Source: Paenibacillus dauci (lineage in GTDB: Bacteria > Bacillota > Bacilli > Paenibacillales > Paenibacillaceae). Taken from it: DNA of 64,000 nucleotides. Location: contig NZ_LAQQ01000017.1 in NCBI RefSeq assembly GCF_000971985.1, positions 51,062 to 115,061 on the forward strand, read 5' to 3'. Positions 55,914-64,000 of the stretch are shown piece after piece (positions within the stretch are counted from its first letter, which is position 1; each line of letters opens with the position of its first letter). The notes under the pieces were generated by a model. It was not told where the DNA came from. It ran no database searches and was given only the letters and a program-made list of their open reading frames with translations. The position numbers and the translations under genes were made by a program.

Positions 55914-57178
55914 GGAATCAGTTTTCCTTTCCGCAATTCTTCCTGAAGAGCGCGCAATCGGCTGTGTCGTCCGGTGAACTGCTCTATGAACTGTTCCCAG
56001 CGCTCTTCCTGTTTGAGTTTTTTATATAGTTTGGACAGACGTTTGAGCAGCCGTACGGCTGCTTTGTAGCCATCCCTGTTTTTGTGGGCCATATGACGCT
56101 CTACTGCCTGATGGTAAAAGGGCAGCAGCATTTCCGGTGCATTCATTTCCAGCGGTTTCAGCTCGGTTACTTTGTAACTGGCCGGATCTTTGCCGGAAGA
56201 GAGTTGATAATCCATCCACTGCTGCCATTTTCCATATTCCAATAATTTATCTTCATACAAACGTCCACCCAGCGGCAGCAGACTCTCCAGTGTAGTCCAC
56301 ATCTGTGCCTGCGCTTCCGGCTGATGACGGATTGCCTGTTCCCAGTGCTCGCCATAGCCTTGCAGATCCGAATACTGTCGGCGCAAAATGGGGGCGAGCT
56401 CCACGAGCCATCTTACCATCCGCGGCCACTGTTCTTTTTGCTCCAGCTGGGTCAGTATGTCCGGTAATCTCTCCGGGTAAAAGTCATGCCGCTCTGCGGC
56501 TGCATGCAGAATCTCCAGTGCCTGATCGTCCTGTTCCAACAGAAAATCAATATAGCTTTGTGCCAGCAGGAGGGAAGCATAGGCAAAGGAATTGCCGGGT
56601 CTGCGTATTCCCGGCTGCGGCTCCTCCTCGGGTATTGCCTGCTGCAGCGCCATCGGTTCATCGCGCAGCAGCCGCTCTCCACGTTCCAGCGGAAGAATCC
56701 AGTTGTGCCAGAATGCGTAATAACAGGACAGCAGGGCATAGGAGTCTCTTACTTCAGCCAGCATGTCCTGCCGGATATAGGCCAACATATCGGTGAGCAG
56801 CTGCCATTCCTGTTCATTTTGCAAAGCAGGAAGAGACTGACTGAGCTCCAGGTTGAGCAGATTTTGCATCTCTGTCACAGCCATTCGGGTATGATAGCCG
56901 AGCGAGAGAGGACTAGAGCCGGTGATTTTGTGAGTAGGCTGCATCACATTGTTATAGATCAACAGCAGTGCATTCAGCCGATAGATTATTTGTGCAGCCG
57001 GAGTCAGTCGGGGCTGATGCTGCATCAGCATCTCCAGTGCCTGCTCGGTATATTGTACATTCCGGATACTGCCTTCCAGCGGAGCCAGCTGTTCGTTCAT
57101 CTGCTGCTGCCAGGCAGGTATGGAATAGTTGGAAGGGTGCATATCTGCATCCATATACGTTTTATCTTTAGGTTCCAT
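55910..57178 (-). CDS. YwqB-like partner of the SNF2 protein, without SWIM zinc finger
   Basis: 422 aa, helical, rich in Leu, Gln and Glu. The end (YKAAVRLLKRLSKLYKKLKQEERWEQFIEQF..RLRALQEELRKGKL) resembles the C-terminus of SWIM zinc-finger proteins coupled to SNF2 helicases, such as YwqB. But no CxC...CxH SWIM motif is found here or in the 250 bases upstream, so the finger is missing or was lost. TTG 57202 is in frame; ATG 57178 with AGGAG about 11 bases upstream is preferred. The stop codon overlaps the helicase start by four bases, so the two proteins are probably made together and interact. Confidence 0.72.
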   Translation of the reverse strand: MEPKDKTYMDADMHPSNYSIPAWQQQMNEQLAPLEGSIRNVQYTEQALEMLMQHQPRLTPAAQIIYRLNALLLIYNNVMQPTHKITGSSPLSLGYHTRMAVTEMQNLLNLELSQSLPALQNEQEWQLLTDMLAYIRQDMLAEVRDSYALLSCYYAFWHNWILPLERGERLLRDEPMALQQAIPEEEPQPGIRRPGNSFAYASLLLAQSYIDFLLEQDDQALEILHAAAERHDFYPERLPDILTQLEQKEQWPRMVRWLVELAPILRRQYSDLQGYGEHWEQAIRHQPEAQAQMWTTLESLLPLGGRLYEDKLLEYGKWQQWMDYQLSSGKDPASYKVTELKPLEMNAPEMLLPFYHQAVERHMAHKNRDGYKAAVRLLKRLSKLYKKLKQEERWEQFIEQFTGRHSRLRALQEELRKGKLIP

Positions 57179-57531
57179 AAGTTTCAGTTCTCCTGCTATC
57201 AAGTCAGAATTGGTATCCCCTTATTATATCATTGGGAGGGCATTGAAATCGGCAAGATTCGATAAAAATATGAAATTACATCCCGTAAAATAGGCATATC
57301 CGATTGGTGTATAGCACGGATTGTCCTTTTTGGAAGAGAATAGGCTGGGTCTATTGTGATCCAATATAAAAAAATGCCATAAACAGGCGCTATTCTCTTC
57401 ATATTTACGGTTGCAACCGATATATAAGGTAATGAATAAACAACACGGCATGATAGAGATTCAGCAGGATGTGCAATAGCGGTGCTATTTTCCTGTTTGC
57501 TATCTTATCTCATCCGAAAGGAGGACAACCT
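57179..57531. other. Divergent intergenic region between the YwqB-like and GGDEF genes
   Basis: Contains a ten-base perfect palindrome GGTTGCAACC (57409-57418), a possible regulator site or part of a -35 region. AAAGGAGG at about 57517-57524 serves the GGDEF gene. No gene seen. Confidence 0.45.
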
Positions 57532-58845
57532 ATGGATTTTCACCAGTCACTGCTTTCCAGCCTGAACGATCAGTCCCAGTTGCGTACACTGATTGATTTA
57601 ATTCCCGAATTTATCGTATTAAAAGACGGTGATGGACGCTGGCTTGTATGCAACAAACTCGTTATGGATATGTATGGTCTGGAACTGGAAGATTATTTGT
57701 ACCATACCGATCTGGAGATTGCGGCTTATCGGCCACATTATACGACGCTGTTTGAATATAATTACAAGACCGATGAGCAGGCCTGGGAAAAGGGCTCTCC
57801 GCTGCTGGTCGAAAAATCATTTGTTGCTCCTGACGGTATTCACCGCACATGGGAAGTAATGAAAACGCCGATTTTTGACGAATACGGAGACCGCCATCGA
57901 CTGGTCATTGTAAGCCGGGATGTGACCGAGCGCAAAAGGGCGGAAGAAGCACTGCTCGCCAGCCAGGAACAGTACAGACTTATTGCCGAAAATATGTCAG
58001 ACGTAATAACGATGATGACACCTGAACGGAAGCTTCAATATGTATCTCCTTCATTGGAGACGATGCTGGGTTACTCACCCGAAGAATTCCGTGAAATGGA
58101 ACGTTTCTCCCTGCTGCATCCTGACGATGTAGAGCATTTTATGGATGCTTTTGAACAGACGTTGGCTAATCACGCAGTCGGTTTCAAAGACGAATGCAGA
58201 TACCAGCATGCGGAAGGTCATTATCTCTGGTTCGAAATGAATATGACTTACGTAGTCCGCAGTGGCAGTGATACCGACTATATACTCATTGTCTCCCGTA
58301 ATATCATGGAGCGCAAAAACCATGAGCAGCAACTGCGTTCACTCGCTTATATGGACCCGCTCACCGGCGTTCCCAACCGTCGCTATCTGATGAATCAGAT
58401 GACTCAGGATATGCAGACCACGATAGATAATGACACACTTCTTGGAGTACTGTATCTGGATATTGATCGATTCAAGGAAGTGAATGATACGCTGGGACAC
58501 GATGCCGGCGATGAATTGCTGGTACAGATGGTCAAGCGGATATCCGGAGAACTGGGTCCCTTGGACACGATTGCCCGAATTGGCGGCGATGAATTTGTTA
58601 TTATTTTACCGCTGATCACCACTCATAAACGTATTTCCGAAATAGCCGAACGGATATGCAGTCATCTCCAGCATCCTTGGAATCTTCAATCGCAATCGGT
58701 CATAACCGGGTCCTCTATCGGAGTATCCGTCTATCCGCATGATGGAATAGAGGCGGAACTACTGCTGAATTATGCAGATCAGGCTTTGTATACAGCCAAA
58801 CGTCGCGGCCGGTCGCAAGTATGTTTTTACAAAGAGTATGAATAA
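57532..58845 (+). CDS. PAS-PAS-GGDEF diguanylate cyclase
   Basis: 437 aa, no membrane segment, so a cytoplasmic sensor. PAS 1 (about 15-135; LIDLIPEFIVLKDGDGRW..RDVTERKRAEE) and PAS 2 (about 140-265; YRLIAENMSDVITMMTPE..SRNIMERKNHE), then GGDEF (about 270-437): YMDPLTGVPNRRYL, VLYLDIDRFKEVNDTLGHDAGDELL and the intact active site RIGGDEF. It should make c-di-GMP. The inhibitory I-site RxxD five residues before GGDEF is GPLD here, so product inhibition is probably absent. ATG 57532 after AAAGGAGG. Confidence 0.92.
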   Translation: MDFHQSLLSSLNDQSQLRTLIDLIPEFIVLKDGDGRWLVCNKLVMDMYGLELEDYLYHTDLEIAAYRPHYTTLFEYNYKTDEQAWEKGSPLLVEKSFVAPDGIHRTWEVMKTPIFDEYGDRHRLVIVSRDVTERKRAEEALLASQEQYRLIAENMSDVITMMTPERKLQYVSPSLETMLGYSPEEFREMERFSLLHPDDVEHFMDAFEQTLANHAVGFKDECRYQHAEGHYLWFEMNMTYVVRSGSDTDYILIVSRNIMERKNHEQQLRSLAYMDPLTGVPNRRYLMNQMTQDMQTTIDNDTLLGVLYLDIDRFKEVNDTLGHDAGDELLVQMVKRISGELGPLDTIARIGGDEFVIILPLITTHKRISEIAERICSHLQHPWNLQSQSVITGSSIGVSVYPHDGIEAELLLNYADQALYTAKRRGRSQVCFYKEYE

Positions 58846-58855
58846 ATAAAAAGGG

Positions 58856-58889
58856 CCGCCAGCTTATATTACGCTGGCGGTTTGTTATT
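58856..58889 (+). terminator. Terminator of the GGDEF gene
   Basis: Stem CCGCCAGC/GCTGGCGG with a 9-nt loop and TTTGTTATT tail. Confidence 0.8.
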
Positions 58890-58909
58890 GTAGTCCTGCA
58901 TACTCCAAT

Positions 58910-59287
58910 TTACAGCAGCATCAGAATGACCAGCATGATCAGTAGCAGCATAATGAATCCCAGCGCAGCTACGACAAACCAGATCAGTACGCCGGTGGAT
59001 TCAAAGCTTCCATTATTGATCCCTTGTCTTTTGCGAAAATAGCTGCGTGTCGCCAGTCCAAACACACAACCGCCCATCAGCACTGCAGCGATTCCGCCGA
59101 TCGAAGCGATCAGATGACCCGTATGCGCGAACATCTCTGATCGAAAGGTAAGCCCTGGCGCCAGAAAGCCAATCCCCAGAATAGCGAGACTGGTGCGAAT
59201 CCATGCGAGATAAGTCCGTTCATTTGCAAGATGCTGTTGAGTATATTTTGATTCGTTTACCGGTTCGGTATGAGGTGAATCCGACAT
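58910..59287 (-). CDS. DUF202 (YidH-type) membrane protein
   Basis: About 125 aa. The YidH/DUF202 signature QQHLANERTYLAWIRTSLAILGIG is followed by three membrane helices (about 25-45, 58-80, 100-122). Function of the family is unknown. ATG 59293 sits directly against AAGGAGAG; ATG 59287, two codons on, has better spacing. Confidence 0.87.
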   Translation of the reverse strand: MSDSPHTEPVNESKYTQQHLANERTYLAWIRTSLAILGIGFLAPGLTFRSEMFAHTGHLIASIGGIAAVLMGGCVFGLATRSYFRKRQGINNGSFESTGVLIWFVVAALGFIMLLLIMLVILMLL

Positions 59288-59293
59288 CGTCAT

Positions 59294-59708
59294 CTCTCCT
59301 TATTTTAGACATAGCAGCGTGTTATTAACACAGATAGTCTCTGCCGATGCTGTATACTTATTTATAGATAAGATTAACCGCAAAATGAATAAGCGCTGCA
59401 ATCTACTTATAGAGGCTCAAGTAATTACCATGCGTTTCTATCTCCGCACATAAGGGGGAGAACAGCCGGATACATAAAACATTTTGTCCCGTAAATATGA
59501 ATTATGTGATAGCATAAAAAGACAAAATCAGACATTTGGTATACAGCTATAATGTAAACGCTATCAATATAAATGAGTATAGACTGGGCTGCTAGATCGT
59601 GAAGATTGCAGTCGTAGAGATACAGCCTGCTGCGAATAAAAGAACCATTTCCGGCATGCTCACAATTAACTTAAAACTGAGGCATCTGGTGATATAGGGA
59701 GTGTCTGA
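59294..59708. other. Control region upstream of the yesN-like gene
   Basis: About 415 non-coding bases. Contains the cre site at 59553-59566, with TATAAT just overlapping its left end (59548-59553), a possible -10; no good -35 at 17 bp. GGGAGTG precedes ATG 59709. Confidence 0.5.
59553..59566. promoter_or_regulatory. Catabolite-responsive element (cre) for CcpA
   Basis: TGTAAACGCTATCA fits the cre consensus TGWAANCGNTNWCA at every defined position. It overlaps a TATAAT, so CcpA binding would repress the two-component genes when good sugars are present. Confidence 0.75.
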
Positions 59709-61289
59709 ATGAAAGAATTATGCAAAATATTGATTGTAGATGATGAAGTGCTGGTTCGTCAGGGAATCAAGCATTATCTGGTGTGGGAACAATATGGATT
59801 TCAGATTATCGGTGAAGCATCCAATGGCCGGGAAGCGCTGGATCTGATCGATGAGCTTCAGCCTCATATCGTCATTACCGATATTGTAATGCCGGTCATG
59901 GATGGCGAAGAATTCACCCGAATCGTCAAGCAAAACTATCCACAGATTGAAGTGATCGTGCTCAGCAGTTATGGAGAGTTCAGCTATGTGCGTTCAACTT
60001 TTCAGAGCGGCGTAGCAGATTATATTCTCAAGCCCAAGCTGGAGACACAGGAGCTGCTGCAGGTATTGCAAAATACTGCGCGGCGTATTCCTTCTCTTGC
60101 TTATGATGAAACATCCGGGGATGAGCAGATAACGGTCGATCATATTATGGAGAAACTGATTGCAGGTTATGAGATGGATTATGATCCGGAGATGGTGGCC
60201 GTTCATTTTCCATATGGGGAATATATACTGGTGGGAATTCAGCCTCACCAGCTACGGGCATCTGGTGGGGATCTGACCCTTCAGCAGAAAAGCAGCTACG
60301 TATCGGCGATTAGCAGCCGATTGGCAGAGTCCATAGAATCTGCTGGTGTTCCAGTCAGTTTCCGCCCGGTAGCTGCAGATCCCCAGCTGATTGTTTTTCT
60401 TTTAAATATGAACAGAGATAGTGAGGCAGCTGTCATTGCACGAATACGCGAGCTTGCTTATGCAAGATCGGCAGAGGATCAGCAGACCTTATGGGCAATG
60501 AGCGAAGAATTTGCACATATCGATCAATTGGGAGTTATCTACCAGCAAATGCTCAAACTGCTGGAATATCATTTTTACTTCCCTGATCGCCCATTCATGA
60601 TAGAGGCAGAGCTCGGTGAGCCGGCACATGTGCCAGGAGCGTTTAATCTGAAGCAGTTTGCCGAGGAGATGCGGCGCGAGAATTTTGATTCTGCTTTTAC
60701 CGAGCTGGATACGTATGTCTATGCAATGGCAGGCAATTATCGGGCGACTCCGTTTGAGCTGAAGTCCTTTCTCGGCAATATCATCTTTAACATTATTACG
60801 CTGCTGGGGAATCAGGATTATGATGTCCGACAGCTGGATGAAGAAAAGTATGATTATTTTAGAGAAATCAATGATGCGGTTCATGTGCAGGATACCATAG
60901 CCGTACTGAACGAATTCCTGAGCAGGATTCATCTGCAGATCCAATCCCGTTCTTCCCAGAACGGTAGTACCAATATGAAGATGCTGCTGGAATATATAGA
61001 AGAACACTATGCCGAACCGCTGAGCCTGACTGGACTGGGGCAGCACTTTCATTTCAATCCATCCTATCTGTCCAGCTACTTCACGACACATAACAAGGAA
61101 GGATTCAGTGAGCACCTTAACAAGATCCGGGTGGAAAAGGCAGCCGAGATGCTGCGCACGGATCTGTACTCTATTTCCGAGATCAGCGGCAAGGTAGGGT
61201 ATTCGGATCACAGCTACTTTACCAAAGTATTCAAAAAGTGGACCGGTCTATCGCCCAGTCAATACCGAAGACAGCATGTACGCGGCTAA
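59709..61289 (+). CDS. YesN-type response regulator with AraC DNA-binding domain
   Basis: 526 aa. Receiver domain 1-120 with acidic pair VDDE (11-13), phospho-Asp 58 in ITDIVMPVMDG, Ser in VLSSYGEF and Lys in YILKPK. A ~270-residue middle region is typical of YesN proteins. C-terminal AraC double HTH (about 425-522; LSLTGLGQHFHFNPSYLSSYF, ISEISGKVGYSDHSYFTKVFKKWTGLSPSQYR). It normally activates genes for a sugar transporter or hydrolase. It lies upstream of its kinase with a 197-base gap, and has a cre site upstream. Its target is not visible in the window. Confidence 0.93.
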   Translation: MKELCKILIVDDEVLVRQGIKHYLVWEQYGFQIIGEASNGREALDLIDELQPHIVITDIVMPVMDGEEFTRIVKQNYPQIEVIVLSSYGEFSYVRSTFQSGVADYILKPKLETQELLQVLQNTARRIPSLAYDETSGDEQITVDHIMEKLIAGYEMDYDPEMVAVHFPYGEYILVGIQPHQLRASGGDLTLQQKSSYVSAISSRLAESIESAGVPVSFRPVAADPQLIVFLLNMNRDSEAAVIARIRELAYARSAEDQQTLWAMSEEFAHIDQLGVIYQQMLKLLEYHFYFPDRPFMIEAELGEPAHVPGAFNLKQFAEEMRRENFDSAFTELDTYVYAMAGNYRATPFELKSFLGNIIFNIITLLGNQDYDVRQLDEEKYDYFREINDAVHVQDTIAVLNEFLSRIHLQIQSRSSQNGSTNMKMLLEYIEEHYAEPLSLTGLGQHFHFNPSYLSSYFTTHNKEGFSEHLNKIRVEKAAEMLRTDLYSISEISGKVGYSDHSYFTKVFKKWTGLSPSQYRRQHVRG

Positions 61290-61486
61290 TTTGCCGTTTT
61301 GTATTTATAGAAGTTAGACATGTATGTGTTAGGACATCCCTGTGTTTTTACTGCAGGGATGTTGTTGGTTAATCATCCTTTTAGTTCATACATACTCAGC
61401 TGTCAGGCTGTTGTATGCTGATTTTATGCAGGCGCCGGTCAGTCCGATTTCTTTATAACCCGAACAGAAAATGAGTGTGAAGTCCG

Positions 61487-63313
61487 ATGAATTGGAAGAA
61501 ACATGCGCTCCGGTTTGAGCAGCAGGGTTTATTTTTTAAATTGTTCATTGTAATGGTTGTCAGTATTATCGCCGTCTGTCTGCTGACCTCACTGGTGACC
61601 ATACGCATGTCGGAAAGGCTATTTACCGAGACATTCAGCATTACCAATTCCAAAGTGCTGAATCAGATCAAGAGCAGCATGGAATCTTTTAATGACTCTA
61701 TTGTAAATGGAGTGAGTCACGCTTCCCAGAATGGTACGGTCAAAAATTATCTGACCAGCGGCGAGAGTGATTCAATTACAATGTCCAGTTCCTACTTTGA
61801 TATGGGTCAGCAGATGAAGCAGATCAAGTCGAATGTAGATGCTTATGATGTAGGTATTATTGTCAGCGGAGTGAATGGACGCAGCTATTCGTCAGACTGG
61901 TCCTACTGGCCGGTCAATCCGGGAAAGCTCGCCAAAAGCAAACTCACCGAACGCACCATAGCCGAACCAAAGCGTCTCATGTATCAATATGATGAAGAAT
62001 CGGCTCGGTCCGGCGTACTCAAAGACAAATATATCGTAGCTTCCAAAGCCTTGATGGAGCGTACCAGCGGTTTCCTGTACGGTACAATCTATATGGCCAT
62101 CAAAGAGCAGGAATTCAAACGCTTCTATAGTAACTTTACGAGTACCGGCAGCGACGTGCTTATTCTGGATGCCAATGGACGTATTATTTCCAGTAACCAG
62201 GAACAGCTGATCGGCAGCTTCTCGCCGGACCTGCTGGGATATGCCAAAGAAATTAACGAGAAGCAGCTAAGCTATACCAATGCAGATGTTATGGGCAAAA
62301 ATCATATTATCCTGTCCAACTATATCCCGTCCTATAATATCTACCTGGTCAATATGATCGATCGCGAATATGCGGTAGGACAGATTGTAAATGTGCGCGA
62401 TATTGCGCTAATTTGTATCGGTATCGTAATGGCGGCACTACTGACCGTTTTCCTGATCTCCAGAAGACTAACTCAGTCCCTGACTCGGCTGGTGCGTCAG
62501 ATGTCGACTATCACGGAAAAAGACTTCGGTAATTATGTGCATGTGACCGGCAGTTATGAAGTGCAGGAGTTGAGCCGTGCTTTTAATTATATGCTGGATG
62601 AATTAAATGATTACATTGCGCGTTTGCTTCAGACTCAGAAGGAACAGCGTAATGCAGAGCTGGCTGCTCTACAGCGGCAAATCAATCCCCATTTCCTATA
62701 TAATACGCTGGCTTCGATCAAAATGCTGGTGCAAAAAGGCAACAAGGATACCGCCGCAGAGACAATAAATGCCCTGATCTCGCTGCTCCAGAATACAATC
62801 AGCAATGTGAGCGAGACCATCACGATTGAGCAGGAACTCAATAATATGAAAAATTATGTATTTATCAACCATGTACGCTATGGCAACAAAGTTCAGGTCA
62901 ATTATTTCGTTTCGCCGGACTGTATGGAATATCATGTGCCCAAGCTCATCATTCAGCCTTTTATCGAGAACGCCTTTTTCCATGCTTTTAATGAAAAAGG
63001 TGCAGGTGTGATCTACATTCTAGTTTCCAAGTTGGAAGATACGCTGGTCTGCGAAGTCGTCGATAATGGAGACGGCATGGATGGCCTGGAGCAGGGCGAG
63101 CAAAGCGTACTACCCAATCCCAAAAGCAAACGCCAGCTATTTACCGGTATTGGTATCCAGAATGTACATCACCGCATTACACTTCTATATGGTGAGCAAT
63201 ACGGCGTAACCATCTCCAGTAAAAAAGGAGAAGGAACCAAAGTCAAAATTACCCTGCCCCTGATTGTCGAGCAGCAGGAACATACTATAGAAGATAACAA
63301 CTCTATGAAATAA
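61487..63313 (+). CDS. YesM-type sensor histidine kinase
   Basis: 608 aa. Two membrane helices (about 18-38 and 300-322) enclose a large extracellular sensor domain (dCache-like), followed by HAMP (about 322-375), His_kinase with LQRQINPHFLYNTLASIKML (His 402), and HATPase (PFIENAFFHAFNEKG, VDNGDGMDG, GIGIQNVHHRITLLYG). It senses an extracellular sugar or binding protein and phosphorylates the YesN partner. No strong SD is seen at ATG 61487 (GTGTGAAG). The region between the two genes holds an imperfect hairpin ACATCCCTG/CAGGGATGT (61333-61363) without a T run. Confidence 0.92.
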   Translation: MNWKKHALRFEQQGLFFKLFIVMVVSIIAVCLLTSLVTIRMSERLFTETFSITNSKVLNQIKSSMESFNDSIVNGVSHASQNGTVKNYLTSGESDSITMSSSYFDMGQQMKQIKSNVDAYDVGIIVSGVNGRSYSSDWSYWPVNPGKLAKSKLTERTIAEPKRLMYQYDEESARSGVLKDKYIVASKALMERTSGFLYGTIYMAIKEQEFKRFYSNFTSTGSDVLILDANGRIISSNQEQLIGSFSPDLLGYAKEINEKQLSYTNADVMGKNHIILSNYIPSYNIYLVNMIDREYAVGQIVNVRDIALICIGIVMAALLTVFLISRRLTQSLTRLVRQMSTITEKDFGNYVHVTGSYEVQELSRAFNYMLDELNDYIARLLQTQKEQRNAELAALQRQINPHFLYNTLASIKMLVQKGNKDTAAETINALISLLQNTISNVSETITIEQELNNMKNYVFINHVRYGNKVQVNYFVSPDCMEYHVPKLIIQPFIENAFFHAFNEKGAGVIYILVSKLEDTLVCEVVDNGDGMDGLEQGEQSVLPNPKSKRQLFTGIGIQNVHHRITLLYGEQYGVTISSKKGEGTKVKITLPLIVEQQEHTIEDNNSMK

Positions 63314-63808
63314 AAAGCCAACCAAGGAATAAAGAGTCACAGACCAGTATGACAGTTAATGATTAACGAAACCCCAATAAAAGGATAATGTCAAAGGAAT
63401 AAGATCTAAAACAGCAGAACAGCAACTATAGAAAAAAGTACACATTGGGATATATGAAGATCGAATATGCCAAAAGAATTAATGCTTAGAAAGATATGTT
63501 TGGAAATAAAGCTATCTATAGAAATAATAGATAGAGCTCCATTATAAAAATAGTAATACTACAGCCACCTTGCTTTGAAGATGACAAGGTGGCTGTTATT
63601 ATATAAGCGTATCTTTAATAGAGGTCATTGAGTGCTGGTGATTAGCTGTCTGAAAATGATCTTATAATTACTATTAGTATCCATTAAGAGATCTGTACCC
63701 GCTAATCGATCCAACTCCAATACCATAATCCAAAGCAGGACAATTACAGAGATAAAGCAGAGTACCCTAAAGATATAAACGATCGATAAATTTAATTCGA
63801 AAAAGGGG
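63314..63808. other. Non-coding AT-rich region after the kinase gene
   Basis: No gene recognised; one terminator (63561-63604) and otherwise featureless AT-rich sequence. Confidence 0.5.
63561..63604 (+). terminator. Hairpin terminator downstream of the kinase gene
   Basis: Perfect 12-base stem ACAGCCACCTTG/CAAGGTGGCTGT, 12-nt loop, TTATTATA tail. It is 250 bases after the stop codon, so it may serve the two-component operon. Confidence 0.8.
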
Positions 63809-63837
63809 TTGCATCTAAATTGCTAGCATGCTATACT
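63809..63837 (+). promoter_or_regulatory. Strong sigma-A promoter P1 of a downstream operon
   Basis: TTGCAT (63809-63814), 17 bp, TATACT (63832-63837), preceded by an A/T-rich stretch that could act as an UP element. Confidence 0.7.
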
Positions 63838-63926
63838 CTAATTCCGGCCAAGAAATAGCCGGTTATCATCGGAAACAACAGCACTTCGTGCTGAAGCGTC
63901 ATTCAAAACTTCTTCAAAAAAATATG

Positions 63927-63956
63927 TTGACAGAATGGTTGCTAACATGATAAGAT
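63927..63956 (+). promoter_or_regulatory. Strong sigma-A promoter P2 of a downstream operon
   Basis: TTGACA (63927-63932), 18 bp, TAAGAT (63951-63956), preceded by A tracts. Its -10 is 119 bp after that of P1, like tandem rrn promoters. Just downstream is a hairpin GTTGTC..ACCG/CGGC..GACAAC (63963-63989). Confidence 0.75.
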
Positions 63957-64000
63957 ATAAAAGTTGTCACCGAGAGATACGGCGACAACGAAAAAGACTT

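Overview
The window looks like chromosome of a Gram-positive, Paenibacillus-like bacterium. The protein families point there: YesM/YesN two-component proteins, many multidomain glycoside hydrolases, sugar ABC importers without their own ATPase, a GH8 chitosanase of the Bacillus/Paenibacillus type, and a pspA-ydjG-ydjH-ydjI operon as in Bacillus subtilis. So do AAGGAGG-type ribosome binding sites, some TTG/GTG starts and many hairpin-plus-T-run terminators. The genus is an inference; no rRNA lies in the window.

Layout. 0.1-5.1 kb: amidase, an AT-rich Mrr-type nuclease and a YbdG-like MscS channel. 5.3-9.7 kb: a small protein, then a membrane-stress operon (PspA, zinc-ribbon YdjG, TPM protein YdjH, SPFH protein YdjI) behind a possible sigma-W-like promoter. 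9.8-11.2 kb: an SDR gene divergent from a MerR regulator, with a textbook 19-bp-spacer MerR promoter between them. 11.5-15.0 kb: a small HTH protein and a 793-residue prenyl synthase with an extra N-terminal domain resembling a class I terpene synthase. Around it lie three of four copies of an unusual hairpin repeat. 15.4-27.5 kb: a carbohydrate island (permuted GH3, GH51, secreted GH43 arabinanase, GH172/DUF2961). 27.6 kb: tRNA-Leu(CAG). 27.9-41.8 kb: mixed housekeeping and membrane genes (MATE pump, beta-helix lipoprotein, DUF1304, FRG protein, nucleotidase, uridine kinase, MHYT-PAS histidine kinase, aldolase-type PLP enzyme, split chromate transporter, EIIA-Glc, MsrA). 42.2-50.7 kb: a sugar operon (two operators, ABC permeases and binding protein, LacI regulator, BadF-type kinase, GH4 phosphoglycosidase, GH8 chitosanase). 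50.8-59.3 kb: EEP phosphatase/nuclease, an exported protein, a SNF2 helicase with its YwqB-like partner, a PAS-PAS-GGDEF protein and a DUF202 protein. 59.7-63.3 kb: YesN/YesM pair. The last 200 bp carry two strong tandem promoters that probably fire a stable-RNA operon beyond the window.

How the genes may work together. The 15-27 kb island fits attack on arabinan side chains: extracellular GH43 cuts the chain, while GH51 and GH3, without signal peptides, finish oligomers inside. The 42-50 kb operon fits chitosan or beta-glucan use: secreted GH8 makes oligomers, the ABC system imports them, the kinase phosphorylates them, and GH4 cleaves the phospho-sugar. That is a PTS-free route to a GH4 substrate.

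The most unusual feature is the four-copy repeat (R1 11182-11336, R2 14614-14761, R3 14889-15020, R4 29333-29487). All copies share two conserved internal-loop motifs in a long hairpin whose stems differ in sequence but remain paired. This suggests selection on a folded RNA or DNA. Second is the prenyl synthase fusion.
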